64,000 nucleotides of DNA from Vishniacozyma victoriae (lineage: Eukaryota; Basidiomycota; Tremellomycetes; Tremellales; Bulleribasidiaceae): assembly GCA_017654735.1 (NCBI GenBank), contig JADPYG010000006.1:62001-126000 (forward strand), given 5' to 3'. Under the pieces are notes generated by a model. It saw only the letters and a list, made by a program, of their open reading frames with translations. It made no database searches and was not told the origin of the DNA. A program made the position numbers and the translations under genes. Each line of letters opens with the position of its first letter. The first letter of the stretch is position 1. Below, in pieces: positions 55,367-64,000 of the stretch.

Positions 55367-58124
55367 ATGACCATCACGAACAAGGATGTGATCGACTTGA
55401 CAGCAGGATTGTCGGATCTCGGCACGTCCAAGCCCGACACCTCGTCAGCCAAGAAACGATCTCGACGTGAATCAAACTCCAACTCAAACTCCGATTCCCA
55501 ACGAGATCAGAAGAAAGTAAAGAAAGACGGCTTGGTCGACAAGCCCTTTCACACCGGGGAGAAGGAGAAGCACTATCGTGCTATTCAATATGAAGGTTTG
55601 CTAATCGAAGTAAGTTGTGATCATAACGAGTCGACGGCTGACGTCAGGTGGACACCATGATAACCTGTCCCAGAGGGTAGGTGAATCGATGATCATTCAG
55701 CTGATCCTTATTCAAGCCCTGGTACGGCGAATAGTGGAGACGCGACGAAGCTCCGACGGCAAATCGGAAATTGGATGTCATGTACAATGGCTGGAGGAGT
55801 CCGCCTGCGGCAACAGAAATGAGCTATTTCTGGTACATGGTGTTTGTGCCAATATCAGATTAAGCTCGATTATGTCGGTGAAGCAGATCCATATTGGAAC
55901 TCAAGGTCCAATTGCAGACAGACCGTTGCTCAGGTGAGTCATACCATTCATACCACTGGCATTATCAAGCTGACAGCTAGACATGTGTTCCAGCATGCTT
56001 ACAATGTGTGGCGCGATATTAGGTTAGCGGACGATGTAGGCAATCCGATCTGTGACTCTTGCTTCTCCGCCGAGCTACCCCCGAAAGAGGAGTATCATCT
56101 CTTCGATTCAGTTCTGGTGGAAGAAAAACACGTTACACCTTTGAGTACTTCGCTTCTATGGCGGGTAGCCCGCATCATACAAGTCGACTCGAATACTATG
56201 GGGATTCAGCTATTCGAGCGATATTCGGATCGGGCCAAGATACTGAAGGACCCGGGATATGTGTCTGAGGTAAGTTGCCGTCCCCAAATTCCGCCGGGCT
56301 TGTAGAGCGGTGGCTGACCAAGCAGCGACGTCTTCTCCTCAGTCAATTACACCATCGGATCGTCCATTCTGATATTCTTGGTAAAGCTCGCGTCGTGCAT
56401 CATCCCCCTCCTCTCGACGACCATGCCTCAAGCACAGCCCCCATTTTCTATTGCAATGAAAGAATTCGGGAAAACGGAGAAATCATCGCGCTCTCCAAGC
56501 CTCTGCCGGCATGTGTGACCTGTACGGCCCCTTCTGCGATCACGGAAAGGGACTACAAGCACTTCTCGAGCCAAGTCAAGCTGCCCGCTATCGACTACTA
56601 CTCTGGAGGAGGCGGTGGGATGATTGGTGCAAAAGGCTACTTTCATCACGCTCATGCTGTCGAAATGGACGGGCATGCGTGTACGACATTGAGGCAAGTG
56701 GAATGCAGAGTGCAATCACTAATGGGCAGGGAGTACTTTCGGAGGACCGTAGTGCATCAAACACTGGTTGTCCAGTAACGCTGCCAAAGATTTCGACAAG
56801 ACTCGTATTCGCGAGAGAGCGAAAGTACTCCCCAGCCCTGGCTCAATGGTACTCGCCTCCGCTGGTCCACCCTGGCAAGTCATTCCTAATCGTTCTGCAT
56901 GGGTGCTCATGAGCAGTCAAGGTCATTCTGGTGCGAATCACCAGAACAAGACTGAGGACCCACGTAACAGCGAGTTGTTCATCACAATCGAGGAGGTCAA
57001 GCGGCTCAAACCCGACATATTCATCCTTGAGAATGTCCCCGGCATGAAGAGGGATAGGACAGATATTGTTGATGGCGAGGCGAGCAACTACGCTATTGAA
57101 GGGATTAAGAGGCTACGAGACATCGGGTATCAATGCCGGATGGTGCAGCTAGACGCTCGGTCCTTTGGCTCACCCCAGAATCGGATTCGACTATTCTTGA
57201 TCTGCGCCAGACAAGGCATCGCTCTCCCCTCGGTACCTCAGCCGACCCACGCCAATCCTCATATTGAGCGGAACATCTTTGTTGGCGCTTCGAACTCGAC
57301 CAGGACATTCTACGTCGGCGACAAGGGAGCTTGCGGCAGTGCTCCTTTTCCGTCAATCACCGTTCGAGATGCCATCTCCGACCTTCCACGTTTCGAGTAT
57401 CTGCATGGGGTTAACCAATCTCGAGCAGCTCAATTTCCGCGGTTCAATCCACTCAAAGTCGAAGGAACTCGCGTCGGCTTCTTGCAGCCCGAAACTTACC
57501 GTACTCCGCCTGCGAATGATTTTCAGACGAGACAAAGGGGCGGAGCGAAGAAAGTGGAGAATCACTATACTCCACCCCGGACTCTCCGAGAGCTCGATTT
57601 GTGAGCTTCTATTTACGAACCAATGGGATCATCTGATGAGCAGAATCCTTGCCTCTGACGCTTTTGTTGGTCAGAGTACCCCCTCAGATACACCAGGTGA
57701 GTCTCTAGGATCCGTGAGGCTCTTTGAGCTCGCTGAGTTGTAAGGAAACTGTCGACGAATCAATCCTGATCGAGGAGCCACCACTCTGCTCACTCACTCT
57801 GGACCAGATGGGAAGTATACCGGTCCTATTCACTATGATCAGTCGAGGACCTTGACTGTCGCCGAAAGAAAAAGACTTCAAGGTGTCCCAGACAAGTATC
57901 ATATCTGTGGACCAGTCGAGGACGTGGGTCGAATCATCATTGTTGCTTTTGAGGTGGTACGCTGACGCAAGCAGAAAGACCGACAAGTCGGCAATATGAT
58001 TAACGTCAATCTGTCGAGGGCTTTACATGGCCACATCCACCGTGAAATATTCTTCAAAGCCTGGTTGGAGATGGGCAAACCGGACGACTTCTTGGAACAA
58101 TGGAGGCAGAGGCACCCTACCTGA
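55367..58124 (+). CDS. DNA (cytosine-5) methyltransferase with two BAH domains (DNMT1-like, candidate DnmtX)
   Basis: C5-cytosine DNA methyltransferase. A basic N-terminus leads to BAH1 (RRIVETRRSSDGKSEIGC, VQWLEES, NELFLVHGV), BAH2 (PICDSC, EEYHLFDSVLVEEKH, GIQLFERYSD, RRLLLSQ, SDILGKARVVH, FYCNERI) and the catalytic domain. Its motifs: DYYSGGGGGMIGAKG (I), GPPCQGHSGANHQNK (IV, catalytic Cys, across a GC-AG intron at 56875-56916), FILENVPGM (VI), SPQNRIRLFLI (VIII), ITVRDAISDLP and RQVGNMINVNLS (X). There is no RFTS or SNF2 part, so it is not DNMT5. Just after ACTTLR (56690) the frame shifts. A strong GC-AG intron 56694-56729 leaves one extra base before SNAAKDFDKT, while a single GT-AG intron 56733-56775 restores frame with a poorer branch site. 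The end is WRQRHPT-stop. Confidence 0.87.
56875..56916 (+). other. GC-AG intron splitting the catalytic Pro-Cys motif
   Basis: GGTCCACCCTG|GCAAGT ... GAGCAG|TCAAGG. Splicing rebuilds Gly-Pro-Pro-Cys-Gln; reading through gives Trp in place of Cys. The 42-nt length is typical for this genome. Confidence 0.85.
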
Positions 58125-58258
58125 ATGAGGTGGGTTTCTGGAGAGGGCGTATTCGAATTCGGACATCATGCACACAACAACTCCTCGCTACTGGATAGCC
58201 ATCCTACACGGGTAAAGCATAATGCATAGGTCCATGATCATATCTACCAGGTCTACAT

Positions 58259-61200
58259 CTACAGCTTCTCGTCCGTTTTTGTCGGGACATTAGGCGCTTC
58301 TCCTTCATCCTTATTCTCCTTCTTGTCGACATCATCGGTGCTATCTGGATTGGCCTCCTTGACTGGAAGAGCGGGGGGTGCATCCTCCGCGATATTTTCC
58401 TCTTTTGTGAGCGGTGCATTCTCGGCATCCATGGGCGAGACCGGGTCCACTGGAAGTTCTTTCTCTTGTACAGGTGGGGCGGCCAGCGTCTCAGTGACAG
58501 TAGTGTCATCCTCTCCAGCGGGTTCTAATTTCTCCGTTTCGGTCTCGGTGTCTTTCGCTGGCGTTGTAGGGGCTGGAACGTCGGGTGTTGTATTCTCCGT
58601 TGGCGATGTCGGTGTCGGCTTTCCTGGCTGGACAGGCGAAGCTGCTGTTTCTGCTGATGACTCCGCTGTAGATGCCGATGTTTCGATCGGTGCCGGACTA
58701 GACTCGACTGCTGGTGTCGCCAAAGCGGCTTCTCGCTCAGCATCATCCGCCGTCTGCGCCTCCTGATCGGTAGCTTGTTCTTTCGTGAGAATTCCCAGAC
58801 TTTCTCCGTCTTCATCACCATCATCCTTCCCCACCGTTACATCCCCTGTCGTTTCCTCCTGCTCTCCTTCCTTCTTGGAAGATGAGCGCTTGAGTAGTCC
58901 TGCCATGGCTTGACTGACGTTTTTGCGGGGTATGGATTTATCCTTGACGAGGGTCTGTAGTTTTGCGATATTCTTGCCCGCTTCGGCGAGTGGACCGAGT
59001 CGTTGAGAAATGACAGTTACGTCTGTCAACATTCTAGTTTGTCAGCTTGTTCCCACCACGTCAAGGCAGCTCACCTCTTCTTCGCGTCGTCCGACTTGAG
59101 CTCGACTTTGCCATACTCCTCGCTTAAGCGGCTTACGATAGCTTCGAGGACTTCGGCTAGTACGCTCTCGACGGTCGAAGAGGCCAGGTATTTCGACAGT
59201 ACCTTGTACAAGGTGGCAGTCTCTTTGACCAGCATCTCGGCGTATGGGTGAGGACCAGCCTTTTCTACGGTTGCTTCCCAGTCGATTTCCTGGATATTAG
59301 CTTGGTCCCACGATAGGCTTGACTCACTCTTAGGGCAGCTACGTGAACTGATAAACGGTCAGACATGATCGCAACAAGTTTGGCATGGATCTCATTCTGG
59401 TGCTCTTGGTAGTCCTTTCGGTCAGCTTCGTCGCAAGATGCCGACTTTGCTTACCCGCTTGAGCTTATCGAATTCCGTCAACATGACTGCTTGTTTCGGA
59501 TTCAGATGTCGGCGGATGAACTCTCTGATATACGGTATCAAGGCAACGATGACTGATAAGGACTGAGATGCGAGGGCTATGATCAGACGCGAACAATCAT
59601 AAATATGCTGTACGTACCAAGATGTTTGGCAGTGATGTTCTTGAGACCTGCTGAACGCATTGCTCCAGCTCCGAGAACGACCTGGCACGTACGTGAATTG
59701 AAAGACTGCAGATCAGCTCTGATCCCCTCATGCAGGTCTGGTCGAGCTTACTTTGAGGAACTCGATGATACGAGACATGACATCCATAACGACCAGCTCG
59801 AGATTGATGACAATCTTGAGGTAATCGGCAAGTAACTCCAGAGTCTCGCTCGTCGCTTTCACAATGAAGAAACCCTTCTCCTCGATATTTAACTGTTTTG
59901 CCAAAACTCCAATTGCATTGCCATTCGCCGTAGCATCGTATCGTGGCGGAATGAAGCACTCTGCCGGGTCTTCAGTCGCGCTCGAGACCAGTAGATCGAC
60001 TGTATGTTGTACACTTAACGCGACGTCGATTTGCGTCCACTGCTCTTCTTCGACAGCTTTGGCGGACTTGGTAAGGCGAGCACCGTGGTACGCAATCAAG
60101 AAGGTTCGAGCCTCTTTATCAGTACAGGTGGCCCCAACCACAACCAATAACTCACTTGTGAAGCAGTCACCCCTCTCAGCGAAACAATCATCCTCTTCGC
60201 AAGCGTTTCGGTCGCAACGACAAACTCCCAATTCTCCTTGAAGATCTCGACAAATTCGGTGATTGATAGCGCCGCATGTTGATCAGCCCGTACGCCTAGG
60301 ATCTTGGCTGCCCGAGCATTTGCAAGTTCACATGCGGAGGCGAGAATGTCCGGTAGGTCCATACTTGGTTTTACTGCTTTGTTGGCATCGGCCGGCCAGG
60401 ATGAGATCGCCAAGACAGGTAGGGCACTGGATGATCAGCTTGATGGAGCGATGGGTGTAGCTATGACTCACTCATCGCGGTCCAGCATCTGGGATAGGGC
60501 GTTGCCTATGCGCTCGACCAGATGAAGTCGGCTAATTAGGGTAGCGTACATCTCGGTAGCCAGTAAAAGGTATCGAGAATGGTCCATCGATCTCAGGGAT
60601 TGGGCAAGATTCATGCTAGCATAAGCAAAATCACTTGGACTGTCGACATACCCTCTCGGCTCAGAGTCCTTGCCATCTTCCTCGTCAAGCTCGGCTGGTG
60701 CCACCGGCAAATGCTGCATATTAGCGATTACTTGCGTCAAGATGCTTGACTCACCCGCCTAGATCCTTCACGTATACTAACAGTGACCGCTTCCCGCCAT
60801 ATTGCCTGTAGCTTGTCGGAACTTCCGCACCGAGTCAAACCCGTGAGCATAGGTTCCACAGAGCTTCTGAACCGTTCTTCGTCGAATGTCTCCGAGTCTT
60901 CCACCCTAGACAGGATCGATGATAGTAGGGAAGAAAGGGCGGTCTCAAGCTGAGTCGCAATAGAGGTCGCCATGTTTCTGAATTGATCTGGTATTGACGA
61001 CAGCACCGACAGCCCAGCAAGGGGCAGTGACTCCGTATTTGACGAGGTCGAGTGTTTGCTCCACCAATTGACCACATCGTCCAAACATCCCAAAGCGCCT
61101 GCCCAATCCCCACCATCCACTAGGCCTTGAGCAACATGCATTGCCTGCTGCGCTTCTCCAATCTCTCTGAGACCCGTGCCAACACCCCTCAGTAGCTTCA

Positions 61201-62043
61201 GCTCTTCATGCTGATCGATGATATCCAGGCCTTTCCGAGCTTGTTTTTCTCCGACCTCTTTGAGCGATTCCTGCAAATCGGTGATGTGTCCCAAACATGA
61301 TGCTGATTCCGAGTGGAGGTCCTGTAGATTTGACAGTGCTGAAAAGAATGATGTGGACCTAAGTGTTATTTCGTGGATAAGGTGACTTTCGAGAGTATCG
61401 AGATGTGTCGATAGGTCGTCCTGTGAATCGAGGATGGAGGACCAGACGGCCGGTGATGTGATATCGAATGAAGGATCAAAGAACATCTCTGGAACATTGT
61501 TCAAAGGAGGTAGATTTGCCCTCTTCTCCTCGTCTATGGGGTTGATACTGCCATTACGTCCAATTGAGGTCGAAGAAGAAGCCTGTGCATTGACGAAAGT
61601 GTCGTATAAAGGGGTTACAGCTTTCAGATAGGGGTCGTAATGACTTGGCGGAGGCGGTCTTGGTAGTGCTGGAGGATTTGCTATAGGTGGTAGAGGTTTT
61701 CGGGTCCCTCGTAATGGGTCAGCCTTCTTGGTAGGATGATTCAATACCGTCGAAATGGCTGATTGTCAGCTTCCCTCGCACCCCTTTCCAAGATTCACGC
61801 ACCATTGAATCCCCTCTTCTCCACTCCATCCTCACTATGAGCATTGACATCCAATTTCCAGCTGACCAAATTCAGTCCACTCCCCTCCCCAAGTCTACCA
61901 GAGTCAAAGCCATATTCCGTTGCACCTCCATCCAAAAGACTAGCTCCATCAATATCCGACTGAAAGGACTCTGAAGGCGGAGGCGAGGCGCTAAGCGCCG
62001 GCGTTGCCGCTGATGATTGAAGTGTTGAGCCTGGTCTCGACAT
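58259..62043 (-). CDS. VPS54: VPS54, GARP tethering complex subunit
   Basis: Subunit of the Golgi-associated retrograde protein complex that tethers endosome-derived vesicles at the trans-Golgi. The N-terminal region is disordered and Pro-rich, followed by VPEMFFDPSFDITSPAVW, the conserved Vps54 entry, and long helical rods (HLDTLESHLIHEITLRS). The C-terminal conserved domain includes YIREFIRRHLNPKQAVML and ATLYKVLSKYLASSTVE. After residue ISQRLGPLAEAGKN an added tail of about 200 residues is very rich in Glu, Thr, Ala and Pro and ends PTKTDEKL; short orthologs lack it. About ten introns. Start chosen at 62043 (MSRPGSTLQSS); an in-frame ATG lies further upstream. Confidence 0.88.
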
Positions 62044-62427
62044 CGTAGCAGGTAGATCTAGCGGGTTTTGCACATGATATGGGTGTAGAAGAGGTGGAAG
62101 GTAGAGGTGTAGTAGTAGTTCTTTGTGGTCGGGGAAACGTCGGCACGACGCGTCCGCCAGTGCTCCTTGGCAGCGAAGCACTTTGAATTGCCAGTCATCT
62201 CAGGCATGGGCAAGCATGCATAGACGATCAAGATAGAGGCTGGCTCCACCTATGGGGAGATATCAGTTCAAAAAACGAGCTTTGCTCGACGAAAAGTGTT
62301 CAGGTTCCAACCATGCGGAGGGCGGATCGAAGGGGACAATGAGCTGACGATCATGTCATTCCGTCCATCTTTCCTCTGCCATTCAAATCATTTTGCAACC
62401 ATCTACTATACAGCAAGCAATTGAGCC
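62044..62427. promoter_or_regulatory. Divergent promoter, VPS54 / tail-anchored protein
   Basis: 384 bp between divergent starts. No motif was assigned; the C-rich segment before 62428 is a probable leader. Confidence 0.45.
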
Positions 62428-62820
62428 ATGTCACAGACCAATACAGACCGTCAACCTCTCCTCCCTACGCACGTCGACAGAAGCATTTCCTCACGCCTCG
62501 CACGACCAAAGATCTCTTTCCCCTCATCATCAAGTTCAGCTTTAGCATCGACAAATAACGATGAAACAGTCCCGACGCGTAAATGGACAAGGACAGATCG
62601 AGTCCAAGTAGAAGGTGGAGAACGTCAGGGGGTACCTAAGCTCAGTAGGGAGTGCCTGTGGAGGTGAGCCTGATCATTTTGTCGTACCTCGATCGAGCTG
62701 ATTAAAAGTGAAATCAAGTGTTATGGATCTTATATCCTTCCTGTCCTCGCTGTCTTTGGTGTCTTAGTGATTGGTGCTAGTCTGGGAGTAGTGGGCTGGA
62801 AGAAAGGATGGTTCTCGTAG
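62428..62820 (+). CDS. Small tail-anchored membrane protein with acidic dileucine motif
   Basis: Not a named family. ATG 62428, an intron of about 50 nt (donor TGGAG|GTGAGC near 62663, acceptor AAAAG near 62709) and a stop at 62818-62820 give about 115 residues. The single hydrophobic segment is at the very C-terminus (ILPVLAVFGVLVIGASLGVV), followed by GWKKGWFS, the layout of a tail-anchored protein. Near the N-terminus, DRQPLL fits the [DE]xxxL[LI] sorting motif used for AP-3/vacuole delivery. The remainder is Ser/Arg-rich. Vacuolar or Golgi localisation is inference. Confidence 0.65.
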
Positions 62821-63138
62821 GAAGCTGGAAGTGAACAGATCGAGACGTATGATACGAACGGCACTGAGGCCATCCGTCTCGACATTCCCATCCGTTCATC
62901 GAAACGAGCCATCCCCATCGATTGACTATCGCCGGCTGGTATCTCATCGGCGGTACGAACCACGACGATCCGCCTCGGTGAAGGCTGATCAGATTCACCA
63001 AAAGAGTTTCATTAGATCATTACAAGTATATTACAACTTTAGTTCGAGAGTCATCTAGTATATCTACATTTATGTTATCTATCCACCCGACAAGGAAAAG
63101 ACGCACACATCATCTACAGATTGACCAGAATGGAATGA
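62821..63138. other. Convergent 3' region
   Basis: 318 bp between the tail-anchored gene and the terminal minus-strand gene. Nothing else was recognised. Confidence 0.45.
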
Positions 63139-64000
63139 CTACATCCTCTCCGCCCTCCATGTAGGCTTCTTCGCCATTAGCGCGTCCGAGGTTATCGTCA
63201 ATGTCTTGCCGACCTTCTCCGCTTTAAGCTGAAGGGTAGTTGGGAAATCCATGTCGAAACTAGCGTCGTCAGTCAGAGAAACGGGATTGAACGAAAGACA
63301 TACGGAAATATCTGCTTTGGTGCCCACTTGGACTTGGCAGCTGAACAGCTGACCATCAATCTTCTCAGCTCGTTCCCATCGGCACACAGTCCCGATACAT
63401 CCTCCAAACAGAGGCCCTCGTGCCAAAGTTTCGCCAAGTCACGCATGTTGGCGGCTTTCGCCAGGTTGTCTGACTGGACCACTCTGCCCTTCGTCGGAGA
63501 CTGGTTGGCATTCACACGAGAGCCGCTTGGGAGGGATTCACCCTCCACTACCAAAGCGTAGAGATCTTGGATTGCGTGTGTCTTCCAGGTCATGCCGGAT
63601 CTCACTTGAACCCAGATGTCGTAGCAGGTACTGACATGTCGGGCCACAAGTTGGAGTTGCTCTTTCATGGCACCTGTAGAGTTGTCGTAGATCGCGACCT
63701 GCTTCTCCTTCGCCTTGTATAGTGCCGCCAAATCATCAAAGTCCTGGCGGTCGGGGGTTTCTACTTCTTTTGGGAAAGTGCGCATCACATCCTGCGCCTT
63801 CTGGATGTTGGCATTCATCAAATCGTCCATCTGCCGTCAGCTTTGCTTTAATCCATAGCACCTACGATGAAGCGTCCCAGTCTTTTGGGCCGTACCCGGA
63901 ATGGTTCTCCATCATCACCTTCGCCCTTCTTGTGCGACCGCCAATCGAGCTTGCCCATGAACCTAGCTGTGTCTGCTTTGAGGATTTCTGGCTTGACTCG
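63139..64000 (-). CDS. Partial hypothetical protein (C-terminal part; continues beyond window)
   Basis: Not recognised. Three exons are seen on the minus strand. One runs from the window edge to KDWDASS. A 35-nt intron near 63832-63866 follows, then MDDLMNANIQKAQDVMRTF to APKQIFP. A 44-nt intron (GTATGT to GCTAG near 63259-63302) then joins to FDMDFPTTLQLKAEKVGK and the stop at 63139. The visible part is helical and charged, with a Trp-rich patch (YDIWVQVRSGMTWK). The frame is still open at position 64000, so the start and most of the protein lie outside. Confidence 0.65.

Noticed and set aside
58323..58766. Plus-strand Ser/Gly/Val-rich frame opposite the VPS54 tail
   Set aside because: Complement of the Ala/Thr/Glu/Pro-rich coding tail; no splice or family support.

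Overview
This is nuclear DNA of a basidiomycete yeast, most likely a tremellomycete close to Kwoniella/Cryptococcus. The genes are intron-dense. Most introns are 35-60 nt, with GTRNGT donors and a CTRAY-type branch point just before the acceptor. Genes are tightly packed on both strands, and the conserved proteins are of fungal or basidiomycete type. A DNMT1-like cytosine methyltransferase with two BAH domains points to the Kwoniella side rather than C. neoformans, which as I recall keeps only DNMT5. Exon joins were worked out by hand from splice signals and reading frame, so gene ends are more certain than every internal junction.

Layout. 0.1-10.6 kb: glutathione synthetase, a two-UIM protein, splicing factor SYF2, a Pho85-type CDK and the DEAD-box helicase MAK5. 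10.6-18.8 kb: an MFS permease, an expansin-like secreted protein and the ribosomal-protein import chaperone SYO1. The SYO1 stop codon is followed by three introns that each carry a copy of the same C/D-box snoRNA (18.8-19.4 kb). 19.5-31.6 kb: signal peptide peptidase, a basic low-complexity protein, NSE1 of Smc5/6, NOP8, a RAP1-like BRCT/Myb protein and an OPA3-like protein. 31.6-36.2 kb: a sparse stretch of small orphan genes. 36.3-39.4 kb: two mitochondrial genes, FMP25 and the 24-kDa complex I subunit, share a promoter.

39.5-52.4 kb is a lineage-type accessory cluster. It holds three single-pass surface proteins that end in a conserved PPxY motif and a head-to-tail trio of shorter secreted proteins built on a related N-terminal domain. 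A secreted carboxylesterase and a LOC1-like ribosome factor are interleaved. 53.0-58.1 kb: ADE4, whose start codon is split by an intron, and the BAH-BAH-DNMT gene. 58.3-64 kb: VPS54, a small tail-anchored protein and a partial gene running off the window.

Themes: several ribosome-biogenesis genes (MAK5, SYO1 with snoRNAs, NOP8, LOC1), genome maintenance and chromatin (NSE1, RAP1, DNMT), and a surface-protein cluster. The most noteworthy items are the triplicated intronic snoRNA, the DNMT, the PPxY-tailed surface family, two split start codons, GC-AG introns and three apparent coding lesions (MFS acceptor, DNMT frame, middle gene of the trio).
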